Below, one piece after another: positions 23,501 through 35,500 of a stretch of DNA of 64,000 nt. Position numbers and translations under genes: made by a program. The notes beneath the pieces were generated by a model, which saw only the letters and a program-made list of their open reading frames with translations, was not told where the DNA came from and made no database searches. Origin of the DNA: Phoronis australis (Eukaryota > Phoronida > Phoronidae); contig NMRA01000566.1 of the NCBI GenBank assembly GCA_002633005.1, positions 62,001 through 126,000 on the forward strand, in the 5' to 3' direction. Within the stretch, counting starts at the first letter, position 1. The number at the start of each line of letters is the position of its first letter.

Positions 23501-26500
23501 ATTTTTCAAACAGGTCAATATAGGAAAATCGATATTGAAGCTCTTGTAAAAGTGGCCATTGAATGATGCGTACTGCATAAAGGATGCTCGGTCTTTCTAA
23601 TAAAACCTCAGAAATCACACCTACAGTACATTCTGACTATTGAATTTGAGACTAATTTCATAAAAAACGTGACAAAAGGCAAGGGTTCAGTGGCATTTTA
23701 GTTTATACTTAGAGAAGGCAACACTCACCCCGATTAAGAGCAAAACAAAGTATGGAAACCAGGATAGGCTAAACAGGACGGTCAGGGTGATTAGCATCTT
23801 TGTAATCCTCGAATTCTCTTTCTGTTTGGCTTTGGATTTAGCATCTGCCAGATCACGGCATGTTAGCCCACTACTGCTAACTTCTGTGGTCGATGTTCCG
23901 GGGTTTAAATTCATTGTCCGGATACTGGGCCCAACTTCCCTAACTTCTCGATAGTCACGTGAGAAAGATTCCTTTGCGACTTCGATCGGTCCACGTACAT
24001 GTACCTGATCCTTTTTCGTCGTCGTTGCTACTTCGATTGACGTTATGTGGGCGCTATAACTTGGATTTTCTTGGGCTCTCTGAACTACGGTGACCGGGTA
24101 AACTGCTCTTTGACGTGAGATGAATCGTATGACCCGTGCGTAGTTGTAGACAGTAACTAGAACCGGCAGACAATACACGGAGACGCAGACAAACACACCG
24201 TTTGCTATGGAGTACTCTACTGGTACTAAACCACTTCCGCAGACCTCAAGAGTGCCGTTTGAGGTATTAAACAAGTACACATTGTACTCGGCACAAGTCG
24301 GTATCACAACGACAACAGACGTCGCCCAAATGGCGGCAATGATGTAAGCTGTCTTCCGGACATTCATTTTGATTTCGTGAAGGGTCTTCACGGTGATTAA
24401 GCGATCCCATGATATCACTACTTGCGATCCAACGGAAACAGCGACGCAGAGGAGAGGAGCGGCGTTCACTAACTTACAGAGCAGCTGGCCTGTAAAAAGA
24501 ATCGAATAAATCAAAGAAAAACATGTGTATTACAGCACAATAAAACGAATCTTGCCGTACGGTTACGACACTGATCTGGTGTAGATGTTACTCAGCCCTG
24601 TGGCTAGATGTTTGCTTTTTATTTAAAAGGATACTAATCCCGGTTTTGGCCTATTAACGGATACTAACAACGACATTCCCACCCGGTTCTCAGAAACAAA
24701 ATAATGATATGTAACCCTCGACAACTCCTTTCAAAGTTTTGCTAAACGGACAAACCTTGGCATACGATTTAGCAAATTGCAAGTGTGTGTTGCGGGGAAA
24801 ATGACCACCCGCCAAGGATAATCATGTCCAATTTGTGAGATTGGAAGGTTGCATTTTTAGTTGATTCCAGTCTTAAACATGCACGTTTGATATGTTAATG
24901 ATGCACCAGCAGCTGAGAGAACGAGGATTGGTTGAAATCATCAAAACAGGGTATGGTATCCTTTTAAGAGCAATGTATTTTAGTATCTGAGATTATGGAG
25001 TGGAAGACAACACATGAGCCGTCCACGACCATAGAGAGTGCCAACAATGCTAGTGAAGTGCATTAAAATGGATTTGGATACGAAAGTGTGAACAAACCTG
25101 TTCTGGTTATAACTTGGAGAGCGTTTGTTGAAGTACGGGTTTATTACAGAAAATGACAGATGCTAAGGATTGAATATTCAACACACTCAAGGTTCGAGTA
25201 CAGATTTCATAACGATGTAATCGATGGGGCATAACTAAAACTTTCATAAAATACTTAGGGTAAATTTAGTATAGCGCCATGAGTTCAATCACGGCCAGTG
25301 CTCGAGAACCAGACTACGCCAGAACCCACAGTTATGTAAAAGTAGTTGTCCGTGAGCCGTCATGTGCTCTGTACTGTGTGCCCGTGGATCAGACTGCGAC
25401 AGAACTTACAATTCAGTGAAGGTAGCTGGCCGTAGGTCGTCATGTGTTCTTTGTTCACGGAAATGACACACAAACGAAAACATTTCAGTCAATGCTACTA
25501 AAAGTCAAAAACGTCAAGGAAGTTTGAAGACAATTAACGTTCTTCCCACCTTTAAGTGTATTGATTTTCTTTTAAGGTCTTTAAAATTAATTAAAATTCC
25601 TTTTGATCACCTTTTCAATAAATGTGACTACATTAAAGGTTCCCTCTATAGTCTATTTTTCACATAAAATGTCACTCATAGGTGAATAACTTGAATTAAG
25701 ATTTAAAACAATAGAGACTTGGAACTTTCAACAGACCGACTGCTGCTAAAATTCTTGAGAAAACTTCCCACACTCTTAAATCCTCTCAATTAAAATTCCA
25801 CGCAATTTACATCGTAATTGCTCGTGGTGAGCCCTAACATTTTTACTCATTGGTTGTTGAAGTTACCACAAACTTGTGTTTGACTGATATGAGCGAGTGG
25901 AACGCCGTGCAAGCTTTTGTAAAGTTAAGTGTTAGAGACCGAACTCTCAAGAATTGATAGCCATACAGCAGGACCTGAGGTAAGCTTACATCGGCTATGA
26001 CTGAGTTCTACCTCTAAAGTTAGTTTTATGAGGACATTAACTGTCAAGTCTGGGTATTTTTATCAAATATCTAGAATACTGTAGATTTGAACTCAGTGAA
26101 AGTATGTTTTTTGAAAGTAGAAAGCCGTTAAAATTGAATTTTGGCCATTTGCCAATCTGCCATTAATTGAGTCACGTGATCACGTGTTTCAGTAACAAAT
26201 AAGAAAAATGAATTCACAACAGCATTAACAATAAAGCCAAAATTTGCGTGATGTAAGTGGTCAAGATGACATCTCAAAATCATGTTAGAATTTTTGAAAT
26301 TATCATTGCCATTTCGTTTTGGAAAATTTTGGGGTTTTCATAAAAATCACAACAAGTCCTATTTAGTGTGAGACCCCATGCAAAATGGTGCATTTCAAAA
26401 ATAATTCCTAACATTGTTTTGGAGAGAAGTCTCCGGGGTCTCTCATATTGATAGGGTGGGTGGGGGTACTTTTTCAGCAAGTTTTGGCCCCTAAATCTCT

Positions 26501-29500
26501 ATTTCGTCCCCGGAAAAGGCTCAGTGAATTTGTCTCAGCAGTGGGAAAAAGTGCACTGGCTGTCTTCCTACAGAGAAGTCTTCCCTACAAAGGGTGTGGG
26601 AATTAGCAGACTTGGCAGCCTCAATAGGGGGTCTCTCAGCAATTTTTGGTACACGCGTTAGGGAACTTTGTCAATATGAGTGACCCAACGGGAAAACAGT
26701 GCCTAAATGAGGGTATCTAAAAGGGTCATATGACTTCGGCCGGCTCGTTCTGAGATGTGATGTTCCGGAGAAGCCAAATTAGGAATTTTTCTATGGTCCT
26801 TCCCACCCAAAAAACAACCTAATTTGTATCAGTTTTGATCGAGTAGTTCTACTCCATAACGACGCGTACGGTTGCGTTACCTAACACCTGACGGCAGAGG
26901 GAGGTGTTGAAATTATCCAATGACGTCAACGGTTTCACACGCAGTCTGTTCAGCAGTTCACAACACGGGTTACTGGTGTCAGCTTTTCGCTTGAAGTCAT
27001 CGTTTAACACCAATAAATCATCAAACGTCTATGTAAAACCCTTAAAAATACACCGAGTTCTTATAAAAACGTGTTGTTTTATTTCGCTCTTACGGATTTA
27101 TTGGTATTTGGACACACCGTAGCCTACAAAGTTCGGCAGGCCAATAAGGTCCGTAGCAGGAGTTTGGGGTCTGTTCGGAGATAATTCCGAAGTATTTTCC
27201 GTGAGATACAGATCTGTGTTGTTTAGACTTGTGATTTTTTGAGTTCTAAACACAAAACGCTTGTTACCCTGGCTAATGGCTCGTAGCACGATCAGGCCCG
27301 TCGCGGCCGGCCGGATTGACTCGTTATCCCCGCCAGTGGCTCGGAAACTGATCAGACATCACGAACATCAACCAGCCAAAGTTCAGTGGAAACTAATCTT
27401 CCAGTCAAGAAAATACTATACTAGTGAGCCAAAGTAATGTGCACCTGATTATGTTGGCGAATTAGCCTCAAAACTGCAAATTTATTTACTCGTCGAGGGC
27501 CGCGAATTCAGGTTACGCTTTGGCCACAGCACCGTCAGGGCAGAAGTTGCACATTGACAATCATTATTTGAGTAATGTAAATGTAAATAAAGATTCCCCT
27601 AAAACCTGGCCGCGGGATGGAAATCGAGTTGTTTCACAACAGTTTCTGCCAGCAAACAGTAAATTAACATGAGCTCACACGGCGGCCTATGTGTCCCGTC
27701 AATTAGTTTTATTGCACCTAAAGCCGGTAACGCAGTGAATTATTCATTGTTGACTTCTCAAAACATTTGCACTCACGAACACTTCAAAGGCATTACAAAT
27801 TACATCTAACAAGACAGACTTTGTTTCAGTTTTATATAAGTATTGGTTAGGGTGAGAATAATTCATTTTGAAACAGAACGCTTAGTAATAAACGCCAACA
27901 TGGCAACTCGCAATCCCGACTTAGGACGAGCTAGGGCTCATCAGTCCCGACTTCGCAGGTGGATCGTTAAGTTTTACAGGCTATCAATTCGAACAGGTAC
28001 ACAGTGATGAAGAAATACTAGAGAGGCGCCGTGAACAAGCTCAGACAACGGAACTTATGGAGTTATTTGGTAAGCCGGCATTCGTCAGGCACTGTCGACG
28101 TCTGCAGGCCACAGACACGGAGATGTTTCACGGCCTCATACTTGCTATTTACAGTGTACATTTCATTCTTCACTACCGTGAGCCACTATCTAAGCATTTC
28201 GGACTCTCGAGGAAGTAAAAAGAAATGATATAGCCGCTTTCCTAGCAGCTGCTTAGTTCGGACAAGCGGGAACGATGCACCGCAACATAGCGGCATTCAC
28301 TCTGCATATGAACCACTGACGTCGCTAGCGTCGTTTCTCACCTTCCTCACAGGTTAACGCGACACCTCTTAGCAAGGTAATGTCGACCGTATGCGAGGCG
28401 ATGTGGATATAGACCGATTAAGAAAAAAAGACTAATTAAATCGGGCGGCATTCTCCTTTAAATATGATAACCGTCAGTGGCAGCATAACTAAAGTTAGGT
28501 AACTAATCCACCCAAGTGAACACAAATTTTGACCTCGATACTTCAAATTTAAGAATTTGTTTTGTACATAATACTTTTCAATACAAAACGTTGAGGTCAT
28601 GATGGTGTAACTTTCTTCTAACACTTAGATTTTTTCAATCAATCACTTAGATGCCTGTGTGATAATAAGCGTGATCCGCAGTTCTTATGTAATTCAACTT
28701 TAGTGTACTCCTTGGCTCATAATGTACTACAAACGGTGCAAACGCCATCATTTTCAAAACAACAGTTTTCGTGCAATTTTGAAAAACATTCTGGGCTTTA
28801 CTATTCAAACTCCATAAGGGGTAATAAAACTCATCGAACCCAGGACTATGAGCACTTTGTTAGGCTGTTTACACTGTACTTACACATTTCAACTAGGGCA
28901 GTGTTATGGCAAAAAGAAGGTGCACAAACAACTATATCAATTTCAAAAGTTAAATATGTTTGAATGGAACACATAATTTTACAAACATCGAATTATTCTA
29001 ATCTACAATGCAAATCAAATAATCCCTTCAACTTAAAATAATACTTTTCAACTCTGGAGCCCAAATGACAGACAATGTTCTATTTCAGTAATTATTTTCT
29101 AAACGATCCAATCATCTGATCAAATGTTATAGGTCAAAGATCACTTCTGCAAAAAAATGAGCTAAACAGTTTAAATTCGTGATAAAAACTTTGAGGTCAT
29201 TTGGCGCACTGATCGGCTCATTATGATGATTTGCCTCTGAAATCTATTTTTTTCACTTTGTACATTAAATCAAGTTCTTATACACTACTCTAACTGTTTA
29301 ACAAGTCAAACTTTCTCTGAATGTTCTTAGCTCCATGTTTTAACTTTTTTTCTTTCACTTTAGCACTTCTCCTACAGCTTTGAACAATATCTATACGCTC
29401 TGAGTGGAAAAATCTGAATTCGTTGATGTGATCATAACCTGAACCTCGCTGCGCAAAACAAAGGCACTTTCCTATAGTGTCGTAGGCGCAAAGAATCTAG

Positions 29501-32500
29501 ATGTATATCCTTAACAAACGGATGCAGCATTAAGGACATTTTTTTCTTTTTTATGTACGAAACCTAAAAGCAATTTTAAACTGCTCATTGATCACTAAGT
29601 GACATTCTGTAAAAAAAAACGCACGGAGTCGGGCCGTTTCAAAGTCACCACTTCTATAGTCGGAAAGCGACTGACAACCATGGGTCTCGGAAATCATACA
29701 GTGGTAGGAATTATTAACTTTGGCTGCACCACTAATTCCAATGTCAGGGTAATTGTAGCCTACATACAACAACGAGAGGTTTTCAGCTTCGGTAATAGTC
29801 GTATCAAGTACCTCCGAAAGAGGCCCCGCGCTACCCGTAACTCAGTTAATCTGCTGCACTGTGACAGGAACTAATTTTCACTTTCATTCGAACAAAAATC
29901 GAGGTGATGACGTACATGTTTTCTTGTCGTGCTTTCCAAAATGTAAACGACTTGGCCTTTTCTGACAGCTACCGTAGTAAGCAAATAATACAGAGCACTT
30001 GTTCACAGTACTACAAAAGGTTTTCACTATAGGTGGCGCTTTGTCAGGGGGTGAATACAACAAATAAAACCTACAGAATTAAAACGAGGGTCATTCTCCT
30101 GCTGACAAATTTCCTTTCAAAACAACCAACGTTACGTAAATGCGTAGCCATAGTGCACTTCCAAGACACCCTGGCACAGAACTTGGCGCTCGCTAAGGCC
30201 GATCGAGATGATCGATTACACTGGTCACCGCCGATATTCCCTCTGTCCTCAGACAACTTACATGTATATAAGCCTATTCATGCAGCACGCGGAAAGGTTA
30301 ACGCAAAGATTACTTTCTCAACAGTGGTTGCGACACCGAAATTGGTTTTCCTTGCGCAGAGGTACAGCCGGAAATGTCGAAAGTGTGGTTTTGATTTGGT
30401 ATTTCAATTATTACAAAAAATTAATAAAAACGGTTAGGTGTGCTCATCTTGATAAAGCACTTCCAAACGACCATTGATTTTAGATATACTTCATGTCGGT
30501 TTTTGGCACTTTATTTTAATACTCCAGTTTGTTTTGTTTATTGCCAGATTGCTATCCTTTGATTGTATTTTAAGCTTGAAGTGCCAAAACAGTGGCAGAT
30601 TTTGATCGTCAGTAAAACTTTGAAGGCAGCTCTCGCCCACCGCCCAGTTCATCCATTGCTAGAATTTCCTCAATGACTTTGAAGCCAGCCATAATAAGTC
30701 TTTACAACACGTGCTTCATGACCAGCTTATTACTGTCATTTGGCACATTCTCGCGAATACCAAAGTTTTTCAGTTAGCATGTTACTGCTCGAGTAAAGTA
30801 GTTCGACATGATTGGGCGGTGGGAGCTATTTTAAAAGTTATGATTATCTAATTTGGTCACCGTGTATTGTTTTTATTTGCCGTAATGTACATGTAGTTAA
30901 GTTGTACAGTACACTAAAAATGAACCCCGTGATATTATCGATTATCAGCGTTTGTAAATCTTCTAAATCAATAGACACAGTCGTTTCTCTACAATCTGTA
31001 ACCATTGTTTGTAATATCTAGCCTAGCACTAGTTCATCGATTTTTTAAAATTGAAAACCATACTGTGTTGCTTTTGCCATCTGAATACCGTTTACACTTA
31101 ACGAAATTTATTGGTTTATACATTATGAAAATTTTCAAGTCAGTATTCACTGGCAGAGATGTTTACTGCAGTTTATGGCTAGCTTATTTAAGAATAATTG
31201 GGTCTTACTCGCACTCGACAATACGGTCATCACAACTGTTTCCGAATCTGGCGCCGCGCACTCTTTGATACTGGTGAAAGCCGCTCGGAGCACTGCTTAA
31301 ATGACCAGCAGTGAAAATTCCCGCATATCTTTAGAAATCATTGTAAGCGGAATATTAATGCACTGCTGCCAAGGCCGAGATGACCTAACGGTTTGCTGTC
31401 AGACACATGTGGAAAATAGGTACCAAAGTACAACTAGTCTGTCTTCCATTTCAATTGAGCATCGTTTTGAGTTTTACTGATAATTATTTTCAGCCACTCC
31501 TGTTGAGTCATTCAAACATCGCTTGCATCTCTATGTTTTTGATATGACGTCATTCTTTTTGTAATCTGCAACAGCACAACTACGTCACTACAAGTACCTA
31601 TTCAAAGTATCTTCATGTGCACAGTCACGCATGTATTGATATTATAGCATATTGGCGTCACAATGCCGAGCGTCCAGGTGTCCGCTTTATGGTGGGCCGT
31701 TGAGGGGAAAGTGTCGCCGTAAAATTACGCTCGTAATTACGAGCGTAAATTAAATTGCAGGAGTGTCGCCGTACAATAACGCTCTTAAATTAAATGGGGA
31801 AAAGTTTCGCCGTAAAATTACGCTCGTAATTACGAGCGTAAGTTAAATTGCAAAAGTGTTGCAGTAAAATTACGCCCGTAAATTAAATGGGGGAAATGTC
31901 GCCGTAAATTACGCTCGTAAAGAACCTTAAGAACGTTCCAAATTTAAACCAATCAGTGATGACCTAACATACCCGACTGTTGCTAGGCATCTTGCACAAT
32001 CGCTGACATGGCAGCAGCAATTTGATCCGCCATGATTCAGCGCTCGTATCGTAGACATGAAATCCCTCAGTAAATAAGTATTTTCATGAGCGCGCGCGAT
32101 CGTGGATTGTAAAACCCAACGTCATTGGCTAAGAGTTTAAACTAAATTACGAGTGTAATTTTACGCCATAAAGAATTAAATTACTCTCGTAATTTTACGG
32201 CGTAATTAACGGCGTAAATAACGGCGTAATGTACACAATTACGCTCGTATTTTTCCGGCGACACTTTCCCCCCAACAGCCCATCATACCGCTTGAGATAT
32301 TTTCAGTTGAGACCCATTTGTCGGGTGTCCTTGATAAAATTTGACACTGTGACAACACTTTATAGGGCATTTTTAGAACTGACCCCGACCCCCAGGACCA
32401 TAGGGGCGGGGCTTTTCAGTGTTTCCGGATATCTAGATTTTTTCGTGACACCGAGATATGTGACGTTATGTGGAACTTTGGACGAACTCGACCTCTGAAT

Positions 32501-35500
32501 CACACTCTAATGTTGTTTCAAATGTTGAACATTCCAATTTTTCCCAACATTAACTTTAATTCTGACTTGTGTAGTTTTCCCTCATTGTGATCGGTCAAAC
32601 TATTGTCTCTATAGCCCTACACCTTACTTGAAGTTGGTAAGCACTCCAAGAAACATGCCGTTTTCTATACACTATAGGCGCATATCAGTGCTTCGTGCTG
32701 CTCTTGTTTATTTTCATTTTCATGTGGCGTCATTACTTCCGTCAGTGTCATCACGGAATGTGCGTTTGACGTAGTGCACAATGGATGTACTTAAGAGTCT
32801 CCATGTACGCCTCCATAAGGTCACGCGCAACTGGTTAGTGGTTAACACTATTTCTGCTAGGTAGGCTACAGTGCTCTTCGAAAAGTTTGTATTCAACTAT
32901 TCAATTTCCCGCCTGACGGTCATTGCTGTAGCTTAAAAATAACCTCCGCTGCTTCAAACATGTGTTTTCCCGATATGTCATTCAAATGCAACAGTAATGT
33001 ATAGTATGAACTGTTACAAGTTCACTCCACTCGGAAATAAAAACGTGAACATATGAACCACACGATGTAATGACAACTTACAAAGTTGTGGGAATTATGA
33101 AACCAGAATTAAAAGATCTTTCAGTCCACCATCGGAAAAGCTGGTATTTCATTGTGAAGTTCATCCCGAAAAGGGTACATGTATAACACTGTCAGATTTT
33201 TTGATTGAATAACAGATTGTAAAATCAAGTTCTTCACTCAAAATAACGGGATTGAACACTTTTAAAAACAGAGATGGTCGAACACGTTGTAGATGGTCCG
33301 GTGAGAACAAATTAACAAATGTTCCAAACGTACATGTGTATTGCACAAGGTGAGCTCCCCAATTGCGCTACTATAGGACTATTGCTGCCGGTGGCGGAGG
33401 CAGCAGTGTCGCCACCCCGCCATCGTAAGTTGTTCCGGTCGTCAAAAATATTGTGACACCCTTCCCATTGTGCGCCGCTGGGGGTGGTCCGAACCCGCCT
33501 CCCCGAGCTACGCTAATGGCTATCTCGCAAATACATAAGCGCTTAGGCTTCGCTCAAGAGCTCTTACCCAACCGTGGATCGGATCATGCCAAACTCAGCG
33601 GCTTCCGTTGACTCGGCTCCTTTACTTCAATAACTTTTTTAGTCAAAATTACGTGCCCACGCTATTTTTGCGTGTGACATTTATTCTTTTTTGATTGAAG
33701 GGAACCCGAGAGTGTTGCGTTGTGTAGCTATATGCCTACATCTGTATTTAAGTCGATATCATAAAAACCACATATTGAAGTCGACGCTTGCTCGACAGAA
33801 GCCCAAAGATTAGTGCGCTTAAAGTGTTGGAGTTTTAAGCGAATTCATTCAATGAAGAATGGGAAGGAGGATCACGTACATGTAACGTCGTTTCACTCCT
33901 GTTCTCGCGTCGTTCGTGCACATCTTGTGGATTAGTTTCGCAACGGTTCGTAAATATTACTTTTGAACCGCAAAAATTAAACAACACTGCTTGCAAGTCT
34001 AGTGAATGAAAGCAGTTTTGAAAAACTCAAAAGATCCCGAATTATCCATACATGTACAGTCTATAGTAAATTTTTTAAGACCTGTTTACATTGTGGAACG
34101 TTTATGAACTATTTGCGAAACACTCTATTTTTTTAAATGTAGCGGCATATTTTTGAAAAGTTACAGTGTGTACGTGTTCTGCAACAGTTTGGAAAGAACC
34201 TGGTACATCTTTTCGAAATGTTTAAAATATATTTAACATAAAAATAAAATTCAGTGCGTATAAAACTTCTGCTGATCTTTTACAGCCTCACACGACGACA
34301 TTGCTACACATGTGCTCAAGTGTATAAATTTTGATTGTATGTATTCGTCAACTTAATATATTCGTCGACTCGTTTGTTGGTTCCAACATAAAATGAAGTA
34401 TTTAATACGTAAATTTCCGGTGATTAAGTGACACATTGAGCAACTCTAATGTTTTCCATCGAGACCTACTAGGAGACTCGATATTCACAAGGTAACGCTA
34501 ATAAAGAATGAACAGTTTTCCTCTGGCATCGGCGAAACCAACGTTCTCCATCCGCATGAGGGTATTCTTGGGAAAAGGTGCGACTACCTGAATGCATGCA
34601 TTTATATCAGTGGCAGTGCATCACAAGCGCTACTTAGTGAACTTCCAGTTCCCTTTTCAAATCAATGCCTTTAGAAAGTGTTTCCAAAGTTTAGTTGGAG
34701 GGAAAATTTCACAGATTCTCTGTACAACTCTGAACCATGTTGTTGTCGTGGTGACAATATGTGTCGACAACGACAACATTTGCCACAACAAGCCCTCGAC
34801 TTGCACGACCTCTTCCTGACAGTCACTTCTTCACTGTGGCAGCACGTCGCAAGTTTGACTTGCAAACGTTGCATAAAATGCATCGTTTGTCTTGTAAAAT
34901 AGGCTGCATTCGCCCTGTTCAGCAGGCTCAAAATGAAAATTGAGTTAGGCCTTTTACTCGCACACATTCCGTCACTCTCATGTATTTCTCTTCCGTGATA
35001 AGATTCCATTTCCGCTAGTCACAAGCAATTCGTACGTGTGCCATTGTCAATTTCGCAACTTTAAGGTTGATTATAATCCTAACTAAGTCTGTCCTTGAAT
35101 CGCTGATGATTTCTATGTTTTTCACTAACGGAAACCTGAGAAGGTATGGAATATTAAGAGACAAATTCTGAGAGTAAAATACCTCATTCGATTTCCTTTT
35201 TGGCCGGCTAATGAGGGTGAAAAGCTGCTTTAACCGATTGCAAGACACTGTGCGAAAACATAAGCACTGGGGCCCAGGACTGCAACGTGATCTCTACAGC
35301 AACGCCCGCACCAACCTGCGCCGGTACTGCGTCATCTATTGCAAACTTGGGTCGTGTTTTAACTACTTGCTAATTGAATTTGTAAAAGGTTTTACTTGGC
35401 GACGTATAACTCGGCAATGCGACCCCACGTTTTTGGCGACCTGGAAACGTTCCAAGTCGCCACGAAGTCATGGTAATCACCATCACTGACTGACACAGTC

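Noticed and set aside
29551-30480. Overlapping frames up to 134 codons
   Set aside because: Several strands are open at once, no domain or splice structure is visible, and nothing matches a known family.
34592-35489. Frames up to 112 codons with many Cys residues
   Set aside because: Cys spacing is irregular, frames on both strands compete, and there is no recognisable domain.
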